A stretch of DNA of 44,761 bases from Candidatus Segatella caccae. GTDB lineage: Bacteria > Bacteroidota > Bacteroidia > Bacteroidales > Bacteroidaceae. The translations under genes and the position numbers were made by a program. Under the pieces are notes generated by a model that was not told where the DNA came from, searched no databases, and saw only the letters and a program-made list of their open reading frames with translations. The first letter of the stretch is position 1, and each line of letters opens with the position of its first letter. This document shows, one piece after another, positions 1 through 8,478 of this stretch. The stretch covers positions 1-44,761 of the forward strand of contig USOQ01000012.1 of assembly GCA_900556395.1 (NCBI GenBank). The letters are read 5' to 3'.

Positions 1-19
1 GAGCGTCTTCCAACTGTTG

Positions 20-1192
20 TCATTGCGTTAGCGTTTGCAAACATAGTAACTTTTTTACCTTTAAAAGTTTATAGTATTCAGTAGCTCCCAAGAGTAAGCA
101 TCCAGTGCCATAGTCTTCGAAGTCAGGAACAGAAGTATAGGTTACAGGCTGGCCAGCAGAAGGCTCTTTGCCAGTGCCCTGGTTGTAGCCGATGAAACCA
201 TCTTCGTGAACCGATGCTGCCAAGGCCTTCCATGCTTTGTCCATGGCTTTTTGATAGGTGGCAGCAGGCAGAATGCCGTGTCGCACGCCCCATGCCATGC
301 CATAGAGGAAGAGTCCTGTGCCTGTCATCTCTGGGCCACCATAGTTGGCTGGGCATACAAGGCTCACGTTCCAGTAGCCATCCTCGCGTTGGCATTTCAG
401 CAGTGCCTTGCTCATGTTGATGAAATCTTTCTTCAGATACTGGTAATTCTTGTCGTTGGTGGGTAACGTCTCCATCACGCGAACCAGGGCTGCATATACC
501 CATCCATTGCCACGGCTCCAATAGCAGTTGCTGCCGTCTTTCTCCTTGTAGGGAGGAACATAGTCTTTGTCTCTCCACCACAAACCTTCCTTTTCGTTAA
601 ACAAACCTCCTGCCAGCGTGTCGCGTGTCCACTTGTAGGAGTTCATGGCATAGTCAAGATATTTTTTCTCACCACTCACCTTGGCATATTTGGCGTATAC
701 AGGCATTGCCATCTGAATGGCGTCGATCCAGGTCCAGTAAGAAAAGCGGTTGGATGCCATCTGATGATCGAGGTTTGTCTTTACATGACTCAAGTCTTTC
801 TTTCCTCCGCTCTGTACGTAGCGGTCGATGTAAATCTGTAGGCAGCACTGGTTGTCGGCATTGTCGTTAGTCTCTCCGCTGCGAGCTTGCCACTTGTGAT
901 GGTTGGCCCATCGGTCTGTATAATCGGCATATTGCTGTTGTGGGTCAATCTCGTAGAGTGCCATCAGTCCTTCGTAGTATACGGCGCGTGTCCAGAGGTT
1001 GCTGGTACGTACTCGTTTCACAAAAGTATCGAGTGTAGGGTCGCTGTACTTTGCCATGAAATAGTTGTTGGTGCGATGAGCCACTTCCATGATTTCCTTT
1101 TGCAGGGCTGTTTCGTTTTGGAGTGCATTCTGTGCTGAGGCAAGGTTTATGCCTAAGAGCATGCAGAGTGATGTTAAGATCAGTTTTTTCAT
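20..1192 (-). CDS. Secreted GH105-type unsaturated rhamnogalacturonyl hydrolase
   Basis: This 390-residue protein resembles GH105 (YteR/YesR) enzymes, which hydrate and release the unsaturated galacturonic acid that pectate or rhamnogalacturonan lyases leave at the non-reducing end of oligosaccharides. A signal peptide is visible (MKKLILTSLCMLLG, ending ASAQ near residue 21), so it probably acts in the periplasm. The expected landmarks of the six-hairpin barrel are present: a WIDAIQMAMP segment whose D157 is in the place of the catalytic Asp, and RGNGW at 227-231. Length is normal for the family. The last 14 or so residues (KVKKLLCLQTLTQ) look like a ragged tail but the gene is intact. It lies 61 bases downstream of the GH106 gene on the same strand and is probably co-transcribed with it. 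Family confidence is high; the exact substrate is inferred from the neighbour. Confidence 0.88.
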   Translation of the reverse strand: MKKLILTSLCMLLGINLASAQNALQNETALQKEIMEVAHRTNNYFMAKYSDPTLDTFVKRVRTSNLWTRAVYYEGLMALYEIDPQQQYADYTDRWANHHKWQARSGETNDNADNQCCLQIYIDRYVQSGGKKDLSHVKTNLDHQMASNRFSYWTWIDAIQMAMPVYAKYAKVSGEKKYLDYAMNSYKWTRDTLAGGLFNEKEGLWWRDKDYVPPYKEKDGSNCYWSRGNGWVYAALVRVMETLPTNDKNYQYLKKDFINMSKALLKCQREDGYWNVSLVCPANYGGPEMTGTGLFLYGMAWGVRHGILPAATYQKAMDKAWKALAASVHEDGFIGYNQGTGKEPSAGQPVTYTSVPDFEDYGTGCLLLGATEYYKLLKVKKLLCLQTLTQ

Positions 1193-1253
1193 TTGTTGAG
1201 TTGTTTATTTTGTTGTTATTGATTCAAGTCTTGCATGTACGGAAGTTATCTCA

Positions 1254-3830
1254 TTATTTTACTTCCACTAACCTAACCGAGCTGTTGAGACCGCTTGGCA
1301 TGGGCAGCCACTTATCGTAGGTGGTTTTCTTATAGTTGATGTCAACGATATTGATTTCCTTCATCTTGCGCCATTTTATGCCCTGTCGGTCGAGCTCTGC
1401 TATGCGGTTGGCAGGTAGGTTGGTTACCTCTATGCGAATGGTGTTCTTACCCTTCGAGAGAGCATCTTGGCAGTGGAGGATGTAAGGCACAGCCCATGCA
1501 CAACCGATATAACGACCATTGATATAAACGCGGGCACTTTCGCGCACGTCGCCTAAGTCGATATTCCATTGTTTCTTGGCTTCTTCCTTCGACAGCTTGA
1601 AGGTTGTTTCGTAGACGCCCGTTCCCATGGTCGCCTTTGTCTTATCGCTGAGATTCTCCCAGGTTTTGAGACCCTGCAGGCTGAAGGTTTCTTCTACTTT
1701 GGGAGCTTCTTCAATGAACGAGAGCTTCCATGTGTTGGCAGTGAGGTCGATAGATGCACCCTGGTTTACAACTTGAGGTTCAGCCTTTGCTTGATGCAGT
1801 TTTTTGTCGTGCTGCCATGGAGCCGACTCTTTTTGTGCACAGAGGAGGATTCTGCTCTCTCCACTCTTCAGATGTATGTCCAGTACATTGTCGCTGAGCT
1901 TAGCAGCATGATAAGTGCCCGCCATCGGATTGTACCACAAGGCAGCGTCCTCGCCTGTAGCCAACGGCACTTGTGCCTTGATGTCGTGGTCGGTAAGGTT
2001 GGCGATGAAGTAATGATGTCCAAATGGGTTGTTGCGTCTTATCAGTTTCAGTCCGTACTGACTTCTCATCAGTTCTGGGGTGGCGGCCTGTGTCATAGCC
2101 GCAGTGTTGTCGCCTTTGATAATCTTGGCTCCTTGCGCCTTCAGTTGAGAGATGTGCTGTATCACATCACTGGGCATAATATTATTGCCAGGGATGACGA
2201 GAGCCTTATATCGCGTACCCGCAGCTGTTTCTATCATACCATTCTTATAAGTACACGTGCGTAGGTATTGATCGCTGATGTAGTCGCAGTCGAATCCAGC
2301 CTTGTCGATGTCGAGGATGCACTTGATAAACTCGGGTGCCTTCTTTGCCATGCCATGAATATCGAACATCATCAGCCATTTCTTGGTGTTGGTGCGCCAC
2401 ATATCTCGCACGGGCAGATATACTAAGAAGTCGTTGTCGGGGTGTCCCCACTGCAGGTAGGTCTGGCAGTTGGTGATATATTTCATCAACTCGGGAGCAT
2501 CTCGCCAGATACTGTTGGTGGGGCTCATGTCAATAGACGCATAGAATTTCCATCCTGGCCATGGGTCGTTCTTGGGTGAATAGGCTGTACCATGGAAGAA
2601 CATGCGGTTGACACCTGCGCAGAACATCAAGTCCATGTCAGGTTTCATCTGACTCAGAGACGTGCGAAAATGTTCTGTTAGCCAGGTAAAAGTTTCGCTC
2701 GATGTATATTTCTTGCCGGTGATGTGGGCAGCAGAAGGCGCATATTTCAGCATACTGAGGTCGCTGAAGTTGGGACGCGTCTTTCCTGGGTCCTTTCGTA
2801 GGCCCTTGATACCGAAGTCGGTAAGTCCGAAGCCTTCTATCTCAGGGATGTCGACGGCAGCATAGCAGTCGATGAGGTTGGCTGGTGATCCATGCGCCTG
2901 ATTGCGTGTGATGGCTCCGTGCCGATGTGCCCATGCTGTCCATTGCTCAGTGAAGTTGTGTAGCAGCATGTCGCCTAAGGTCTCTCGGTAGTCGCTTACC
3001 ACGATGGCATCTCCATCGAGAAATTCTGGAAACTTGTCTTGCAGTTTATAGCCGTGCATCTTCTCAAACACGCTGAGAAGTGAAGGAGTCCAGTTGGCGC
3101 CATACACCTCATAACTATCATTAAAGAAGGTGTGAGGAAAAGGAGTTCCCGAGGCAGTGAAGGCACTGTCGATATGTGCCAGATAGTGAGCCACGGCAGT
3201 AGAGTCAAAATGGTCGATGACATAGCCCTCTCCACCAGGTGCAGCTCGTTTCACCCTCTGTCGTGTGCGGCTCTCATAGAGTGCGATGACCCGTTTCTTC
3301 CTGTTTGTGCCAGCCACAGGGTATGCCTTGATGACTTTCAGTTTGGCGACGTCGCGTTCTTTCTCGGGTATAGCGAAGTTGATGTCCATGAGTTTCTTCT
3401 TGACATCTACGATGGTATCTACGAAGACAGCTTTACAGGCAGCTTCGTTGATAGGAACCCAAGGTCCACCAAAAGGCCAGCCTGTGCCAGTAGCCATATC
3501 CGTCTCTATTCCGAGTTGCTCATTCTTCTTTTCTACAAACTGGAGCATATCCATCCATTTGGGTGAGAGATAAGGTATGTCGTTCTTATCATTACCCTGT
3601 ACGCCATAGAGAGGAGTGATTTCTACAGCCCCAATGCCAGCTTTGGCATATTGGTGAAGGTTCCAATTGAGGTTTTCTTTGTCAACAGCAGAACCCATCC
3701 ACCACCACCTGATGCCAGGTCGTGCCTGCTGTGTGGGGGGTGGTAGGAACTGAGCCTGCATGTTAGCTACTGTGAACCATGTGCATGTGAGGCATGCAAA
3801 GAAAATCTTTTTTCGTTGTTGTCTGTTCAT
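1254..3830 (-). CDS. Secreted GH106-type alpha-L-rhamnosidase
   Basis: The 858-residue product resembles GH106 rhamnosidases, inverting calcium-dependent enzymes that remove alpha-L-rhamnose from rhamnogalacturonan. An early RWWWMG followed by an (alpha/beta)8-like region with a TGTGWPFGGPWV segment is typical of the family. The last ~130 residues look like a galactose-binding jelly roll (RVYINGRYIGCAW). The open frame extends to 3860, but the ATG at 3830 is preferred because it begins directly at a basic n-region and hydrophobic core (MNRQQRKKIFFACL, ending MQAQ), giving a normal signal peptide. The promoter box at 3901-3909 does not distinguish between the two starts. Catalytic glutamates were not assigned with certainty. 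It forms a two-gene unit with the downstream GH105 gene and diverges from the DUF4450-like gene. Together these suggest cleavage of the rhamnogalacturonan backbone or RG-II side chains. Confidence 0.85.
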   Translation of the reverse strand: MNRQQRKKIFFACLTCTWFTVANMQAQFLPPPTQQARPGIRWWWMGSAVDKENLNWNLHQYAKAGIGAVEITPLYGVQGNDKNDIPYLSPKWMDMLQFVEKKNEQLGIETDMATGTGWPFGGPWVPINEAACKAVFVDTIVDVKKKLMDINFAIPEKERDVAKLKVIKAYPVAGTNRKKRVIALYESRTRQRVKRAAPGGEGYVIDHFDSTAVAHYLAHIDSAFTASGTPFPHTFFNDSYEVYGANWTPSLLSVFEKMHGYKLQDKFPEFLDGDAIVVSDYRETLGDMLLHNFTEQWTAWAHRHGAITRNQAHGSPANLIDCYAAVDIPEIEGFGLTDFGIKGLRKDPGKTRPNFSDLSMLKYAPSAAHITGKKYTSSETFTWLTEHFRTSLSQMKPDMDLMFCAGVNRMFFHGTAYSPKNDPWPGWKFYASIDMSPTNSIWRDAPELMKYITNCQTYLQWGHPDNDFLVYLPVRDMWRTNTKKWLMMFDIHGMAKKAPEFIKCILDIDKAGFDCDYISDQYLRTCTYKNGMIETAAGTRYKALVIPGNNIMPSDVIQHISQLKAQGAKIIKGDNTAAMTQAATPELMRSQYGLKLIRRNNPFGHHYFIANLTDHDIKAQVPLATGEDAALWYNPMAGTYHAAKLSDNVLDIHLKSGESRILLCAQKESAPWQHDKKLHQAKAEPQVVNQGASIDLTANTWKLSFIEEAPKVEETFSLQGLKTWENLSDKTKATMGTGVYETTFKLSKEEAKKQWNIDLGDVRESARVYINGRYIGCAWAVPYILHCQDALSKGKNTIRIEVTNLPANRIAELDRQGIKWRKMKEINIVDINYKKTTYDKWLPMPSGLNSSVRLVEVK

Positions 3831-3900
3831 GATGTTTATAATAGCTTTAAGTTTTGTCAAATATCAAGTGATGGTCAAACAATGAGCATACAATGATAAT

Positions 3901-3909
3901 GCAAAGATA
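3901..3909 (-). promoter_or_regulatory. -7 promoter box for the GH106-GH105 unit
   Basis: On the minus strand this reads TATCTTTGC, a perfect Bacteroidetes TAnnTTTG -7 element. It would give a leader of about 65 bases to the start at 3830. A TTTG on the same strand lies only 15 bases upstream, shorter than the usual 19-21 spacing, so the -33 element is uncertain. An inverted repeat (3922-3945) covers the place where -33 should lie. Confidence 0.6.
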
Positions 3910-3921
3910 GGGATAATTGTG

Positions 3922-3945
3922 GAACAAAAGCATAAAGTATTGTTC
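3922..3945. promoter_or_regulatory. Inverted repeat in the divergent glycosidase promoter region
   Basis: GAACAA at 3922-3927 is mirrored by TTGTTC at 3940-3945 with a 12-base spacer, between the divergent GH106 and DUF4450-like genes. Arms are only 6 bp, so this could be chance, but it sits 12 bases upstream of the minus-strand -7 box and is where a pectin-sensing regulator (HTCS or AraC type) could bind. Confidence 0.3.
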
Positions 3946-4006
3946 ATAATGCGGTAAAATTGTACAAATGAGCTGTTGGCATGCAGGAAGAATCGATTTT
4001 TTTATA

Positions 4007-4015
4007 TATCTTTGT
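4007..4015 (+). promoter_or_regulatory. -7 promoter box for the DUF4450-like gene
   Basis: TATCTTTGT matches TAnnTTTG. Transcription would begin near 4020, about 110 bases before the chosen start at 4130. This argues that the far upstream ATG-initiated extension of the reading frame (from 3968) is not translated. No convincing -33 TTTG at 19-21 bases is seen. Confidence 0.5.
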
Positions 4016-4129
4016 ACACCATGTTTTGGAGATGATGAAGCGTATCTACTCTGGCAACATGAATCTATCTCTTGTAGTAAAACAAATCATCAACCCATCA
4101 TTCGAATGATAAAGAAACCATTAACCTAT

Positions 4130-7100
4130 ATGAAACAAACTCAATTAAAAATCATCGTAATTGTATCGGCTTGTCTGATGGCAAGCCTTACTGCCTCGGC
4201 GCAGGGAATCCTACAGCGTCATGCCAACTATCAGCCCGACGGGAGAGGCTTTGTCTGTGTGAATGGCAACAATCGTTACACCCGTGCGCTGTATGGAAGT
4301 GTGGATGAGTGGCGCCTGGAGACCAGTGACCGACCTATATTCGCTATCTATAAAAAGAACGCACATCGCAATATACGATTTAAAATGAACTGGGACGGGC
4401 AGGAGTTTCAGCTCGACTCGGCAGAATACTGTAAGGCACACTATGAGGCGGGACGCCGCGACTATCTCTTGAAAGATAAGCGATGGGGCAAAGGGGTATT
4501 GCATCTCTCTGTCTTGGCTTATCCCGAACGGGAAGGTGCAATATGGAAATTCACTGTTGAGAATCGAGGAACGTCGAAGATTCGTGTCGAGGGAATGATT
4601 TGCGAAACCAAGGTGAGCAAGTTTAAGAGAAATGGTGACATCGGTAAATTTGATGGACCTGAGGCCTTCGATGCGCCTACCCATCCACAGATGCTTACGT
4701 CCGTTGTTGGAAGTATGCCCCAGAAAGGAACTGCAGAACTGTATTTCTCTGTAGACAACACCGTCTTGTCGACAGGCAAAAACTTGGAGATGGCAAAGCG
4801 CTATCAGGCTGCTGAACAGTGGCGTTCTGAGTTGGCTTCTTCTGTCATCTTCAATACCCCCGATGCTTATCTGAATCCGATAGGAGGAACCATGGTCATG
4901 GCAGCTGATGGTGCTTGGAACGGACAGGTGTGGGCGCATGGTGCTGTGGGTTGGAGAATGCCTTTGCCTGGTTGGAGAGCAGCTTATATGGGTGATTTCT
5001 TAGGTATGCCAGATCGTCAGCGCATCCATTTTGACGCCTATGCGAAAAGCCAGGTCACCGATGTGCCTGTGACACGTCCTCATCTCATGGATGAGAAACA
5101 CAATCTCTCGCGTGGTACTTACGAATGGGGAACACCGATGTACAGCAATGGATACATCTGTCGTAATCCTGAGAACAACAAACAGTTCCATCATTATGAC
5201 ATGAACTTGGTGTATATTGATGAGCTATTGTGGCATTTTCAGTTTGATGCCGATACCATCTATATGCGCAAGATGTGGCCTGTCATCAAGAGCCACCTTG
5301 CCTGGGAGAAGAACACCTGGGATCCTGATGGTGATGGCTTGTATGATGCCTATTGTTGCATCTGGGCCAGCGACGCATTGCAGTATAACAGCGGTGGGGT
5401 AACCCATTCTTCTGCCTACAACTATAGGGCTAATCTCTTAGCGGCACGCATCGCTGAAATCATCGGTGAAGATGCTGTACCCTATCGTGAAGAGGCCGAC
5501 AAGATACTGAAAGCCATGAACAACCGACTGTGGCTGAAAGATTATGGTCACTGGGCTGAATACCAGGACTTCATGGGATTGAAACGCGTACACAAGGATG
5601 CTGCGTTATGGAGTATCTATACACCGATAGACTGTGGCGTGGGAACGGGTGTGCAGAACTATTTAGCCACCCAGTATGTGGATAGGCATATTCCACATAT
5701 ACCTTATATATATAATGGTCAGGAATATCAGACGGTGAGCACATCCGACTGGTCGCCTTACGAATGGAGTATTAACAATGTGGCGATGGCAGAGGTGATG
5801 CATACTGTGCTGGCTTATTATCAGGCAGGAAGAGTGGAGGAGGCTTACCATCTGTTGAAGGCCAATGTGCTCGACTTTATGTATTTAGGTAGTAGTCCAG
5901 GCAACTTTGGACAACTCTCAATGATGGACCGTGCCACTGGCGAGGGCTATCGCGACTTCTCTGATGTGACGGGCATCTCGTCGCGTGTGTTTATCGAGGG
6001 ACTTTACGGTATTACACCTCAAGCTCTGGAAGGCAAGTGCATCATTCGACCAGGTTTTCCCGCAGTGTGGGACAGTGCATCGGTGCATACGCCTTATCTG
6101 GATTACTCGTTCAGGAGAGTGGGTGACAAGGATGTCTTTGATATTAAACAAAACTTCGCACGTCCACTGCAGATTGTGATACGTCAGAATGTGGGTGGAG
6201 GAAAATATAAAGACACCCTACTGACTGTCGCTAAGCATCAGCATGTGGAGTTGGTGAGTGTCAAGCCTGTAGTTGAAGCTGAGGCTGAGGCAGATGTAAA
6301 CTATACCTTAGCAGATGCCGTGGCAGAACAGTCTGCTGACAGATGGGGAACGATGACGGGTGTAGGCAATGACTTCGATCAGTTGAACGCGGGACAGCGA
6401 AGAATGGTGAATATGGATGCTGCCTTCAATGCAGATGTCACCGACATCTTTAAGAACCAATACCTCACACCACGCTCGCCTTACACCACGCTCTGTGTGC
6501 CTACGCAGGGAATGGGCGACTGGTGTTCTACGAAGAAACTCGCCAAGATAGATGATACGAAGATGCGCAGTATGGTAAAGAACGGAACTTTCGAGGCATT
6601 GCCTGGCTTGTCGTTCCGCACACCTGCTGAGGGTAAGAATATAGCCTACACCAGTTTGTGGGACAATTATCCTGATAGCATCACCATTCCTCTGAAAGGT
6701 AAGGCTGCGCATGCTTATCTGCTGATGGCGGGCTCTACCAACCCCATGCAGTTTGCCATAGAGAATGCTGTCGTGAGAGTGGAGTATGCTGATGGAACGT
6801 CAGATGAATTGATGTTGGTGCCTCCTGTCAACTGGTGTCCTATAGAGCAAGACTTTGTGGAGAACGCTAAGGCTTTTGCCATGCCTGCCGTTCGACCATA
6901 TCGCATAGGACTGAATACAGGTATTGTGAGCCGTCATCTTTTCCGCGACTCTCATTATCAGGAGGCTGCTACAGCAGGAGACCTTCCTGATATGAAGTTG
7001 GCGATGTGTGCCTTGCCAGGTGGCGCTGCCACAATGCTCGACATGCCTCTCAATGCTCAAAAGAAACTCCGTAAACTGACTCTCCGCGCCTTGAGCAACG

Positions 7101-7141
7101 AGGTGGTAATCGGATTGATGGGTGTTACACTGCAGAAGTAA
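4130..7141 (+). CDS. Secreted DUF4450-like six-hairpin glycosidase-type protein
   Basis: The product is about 1003 residues from the ATG at 4130, with a clear signal peptide (MKQTQLKIIVIVSACL, cleavage after TASAQ). ATG 4106 is an alternative that adds eight residues. The N-terminal beta region (YQPDGRGFVCVNG, RYTRALYGS) matches what I recall of DUF4450 proteins from Bacteroides pectin loci. The middle third, with WDPDGDGLYDAY and tryptophan/tyrosine-rich helical repeats, looks like an (alpha/alpha)6 glycosidase toroid related to GH78-like families. A further C-terminal beta domain (roughly the last 280 residues) follows. A catalytic acid could not be assigned from sequence alone. Divergent orientation from GH106/GH105 and the export signal support a role in rhamnogalacturonan breakdown. 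Family label is moderately certain, activity unknown. Confidence 0.7.
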   Translation: MKQTQLKIIVIVSACLMASLTASAQGILQRHANYQPDGRGFVCVNGNNRYTRALYGSVDEWRLETSDRPIFAIYKKNAHRNIRFKMNWDGQEFQLDSAEYCKAHYEAGRRDYLLKDKRWGKGVLHLSVLAYPEREGAIWKFTVENRGTSKIRVEGMICETKVSKFKRNGDIGKFDGPEAFDAPTHPQMLTSVVGSMPQKGTAELYFSVDNTVLSTGKNLEMAKRYQAAEQWRSELASSVIFNTPDAYLNPIGGTMVMAADGAWNGQVWAHGAVGWRMPLPGWRAAYMGDFLGMPDRQRIHFDAYAKSQVTDVPVTRPHLMDEKHNLSRGTYEWGTPMYSNGYICRNPENNKQFHHYDMNLVYIDELLWHFQFDADTIYMRKMWPVIKSHLAWEKNTWDPDGDGLYDAYCCIWASDALQYNSGGVTHSSAYNYRANLLAARIAEIIGEDAVPYREEADKILKAMNNRLWLKDYGHWAEYQDFMGLKRVHKDAALWSIYTPIDCGVGTGVQNYLATQYVDRHIPHIPYIYNGQEYQTVSTSDWSPYEWSINNVAMAEVMHTVLAYYQAGRVEEAYHLLKANVLDFMYLGSSPGNFGQLSMMDRATGEGYRDFSDVTGISSRVFIEGLYGITPQALEGKCIIRPGFPAVWDSASVHTPYLDYSFRRVGDKDVFDIKQNFARPLQIVIRQNVGGGKYKDTLLTVAKHQHVELVSVKPVVEAEAEADVNYTLADAVAEQSADRWGTMTGVGNDFDQLNAGQRRMVNMDAAFNADVTDIFKNQYLTPRSPYTTLCVPTQGMGDWCSTKKLAKIDDTKMRSMVKNGTFEALPGLSFRTPAEGKNIAYTSLWDNYPDSITIPLKGKAAHAYLLMAGSTNPMQFAIENAVVRVEYADGTSDELMLVPPVNWCPIEQDFVENAKAFAMPAVRPYRIGLNTGIVSRHLFRDSHYQEAATAGDLPDMKLAMCALPGGAATMLDMPLNAQKKLRKLTLRALSNEVVIGLMGVTLQK

Positions 7142-7240
7142 ACCAGCGTAAAGAAATCATTTGAATATTCAATAGGTTTATATATATGTAGAACTTCTAT
7201 AAACTGTGAAGTTAAGGAAGTTTGCTTTTAGTATGATAAA

Positions 7241-7278
7241 AGGGCTGTGTCTATGGGAATTCCCGTCGACACAGCCCT
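7241..7278. terminator. Hairpin between convergent genes
   Basis: AGGGCTGTGTC (7241-7251) pairs perfectly with GACACAGCCCT (7268-7278), and the loop contains the self-complementary GGGAATTCCC. It lies between the DUF4450-like gene (+) and the 7308-8183 gene (-). On the minus strand it is followed by TTTATCAT, on the plus strand by a weak T-rich stretch, so it probably serves both genes. Confidence 0.75.
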
Positions 7279-7307
7279 ATGACTTTGTTATGTTGTGTAG
7301 TAGAAGA

Positions 7308-8183
7308 TTACTTAACCATCACCTTTTTGATAGAACCATCGCTCATCTTCACGATGTTTAAGCCCTTGCTGAGGCGAGCATTGCGAACACCATTCACGCT
7401 GTAGATAGCTTCAGCCTTGGTGTTTGTGTTGTTGTAGATGTCTTCAATACCAGTAGGAGTAGTTTTCTCCAAGTAAACCTTAATAGTATTGATAATGTTT
7501 TCAAGCGAATTCTTGTCAGTTTCGTATGTACTATAGTTAGCTGCCGCTGTTTCAGTCAATATTTCTTTCAACAGATCGAGTAAGTTGTTAGAGACCTTTT
7601 TGTTGTTTGTGAAAGTGTTGGCTTCGTTGTAAAGTTTCGTGTAAGCGCTATAAACTTCTTTCTGTTTTGGAGAAATGAAGAGGAAGTCGCTGTTAGTTAC
7701 AGAAGCAGTATATTTTCCATTATTAACGCTGAAATATTGTGTTACCAAACCGTCCTTCTTAGATAACTTATACGAATAGCCTTTGTTATCTGTACTTCCT
7801 GCTATTATTTTGTAGGTTGTGGCTGCGTCCTTGTTAACTCCTGCATGCCATGTAGCTCCCCAATTCAAAAAACTCCAAAGATTAATATGAAAATCACCGC
7901 AGCTGAACTGATTCTTAGAAAGTGTCCAGAGTGCAGCGTTGTCGATATTTTTCTCAGCAGGTGTGTTGTCGGTTGTTACGAAAATGCCTGCACCTACATT
8001 ATACACATAAATTTGCTGTTCTTCGCCTTTTACTTCTTCGCCTCTCCACCAGCTATTGGCTTCTGCTGGAGCATAGGTGGTGTTGTCTGCTTCTTGTGCG
8101 TCTACTACTGTTACTCCTACTGTCAAAACAGCTGCGAGCATCATGCTTTTGGCGTATTTAGCCATAGTGTAAATTTGTTTCAT
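7308..8183 (-). CDS. Secreted protein of unknown function with Prevotella-type C-terminal tail
   Basis: This 291-residue protein has a signal peptide (hydrophobic LAAVLTVGVTVV, cleavage after DAQ). M7 (MAKYAKSMM) is an alternative start. The mature N-terminal part (SWWRGEEVKGEEQQIYVYN, with several Trp and Gly) looks like a small beta-rich domain. The middle (residues ~170-235) is helical and Asn/Lys-rich. The end carries GIEDIYNN followed by a short module with IYSVNGV, LSKGLNIVKMSDG and KKVMVK. From memory such tails recur in unrelated secreted Prevotella proteins, and they are thought to be sorting or surface-attachment signals. No enzyme motif was recognised. It is a single-gene unit with its own promoter and hairpin. 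Confidence 0.75.
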   Translation of the reverse strand: MKQIYTMAKYAKSMMLAAVLTVGVTVVDAQEADNTTYAPAEANSWWRGEEVKGEEQQIYVYNVGAGIFVTTDNTPAEKNIDNAALWTLSKNQFSCGDFHINLWSFLNWGATWHAGVNKDAATTYKIIAGSTDNKGYSYKLSKKDGLVTQYFSVNNGKYTASVTNSDFLFISPKQKEVYSAYTKLYNEANTFTNNKKVSNNLLDLLKEILTETAAANYSTYETDKNSLENIINTIKVYLEKTTPTGIEDIYNNTNTKAEAIYSVNGVRNARLSKGLNIVKMSDGSIKKVMVK

Positions 8184-8311
8184 TTCTTAAATTATGTATT
8201 ATGATTCTTATTTTAAATGATGATAAATATTTTTTTAAAATAGGAAGATAAACATGGATGTGTATGATTACCTTGTATACAATCTTGTTTTCACCTTTTA
8301 TTTAACGGTTT

Positions 8312-8320
8312 GCAAAGTTA
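8312..8320 (-). promoter_or_regulatory. -7 promoter box for the secreted protein gene
   Basis: The minus strand reads TAACTTTGC, a good -7 box, leaving an AT-rich leader of about 125 bases before the start at 8183. No -33 TTTG was found at normal spacing. The long leader contains no hairpin or riboswitch that I recognise. Confidence 0.5.
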
Positions 8321-8396
8321 CGAAAAAAACGCTAATTAAGGGAAAAGTTTTGGAGAAAAGAGAATAAATGGTGTGCAAAATTGATATGAATCATGA

Positions 8397-8430
8397 AAAA
8401 AGGCTTCCGAAGAAACCTTCGAAAGCCTTT
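8397..8430 (-). terminator. Rho-independent terminator of the ROK kinase gene
   Basis: AAAGGCTT (8399-8406) pairs with AAGCCTTT (8423-8430), and CGAAG (8408-8412) with CTTCG (8417-8421), with one internal mismatch and a 4-base loop. Read on the minus strand the stem is followed by a run of six T. It is about 50 bases past the kinase stop codon. Confidence 0.85.
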
Positions 8431-8478
8431 GAATACATAGGTAGAACCTATGTTTATGCTGTTAAATAAGAGTTTATC

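Noticed and set aside
1569..2264. 231-codon plus-strand frame opposite the GH106 gene
   Set aside because: Antisense shadow of a clearly identified gene, no signal or motif.
3968..4129. 54-codon upstream extension of the DUF4450-like protein
   Set aside because: A promoter box lies inside it and the ATG at 4130 begins a standard signal peptide.
8184..8311. Riboswitch in the long leader of the secreted-protein gene
   Set aside because: The leader is AT-rich and unstructured by eye; no conserved aptamer pattern was found.
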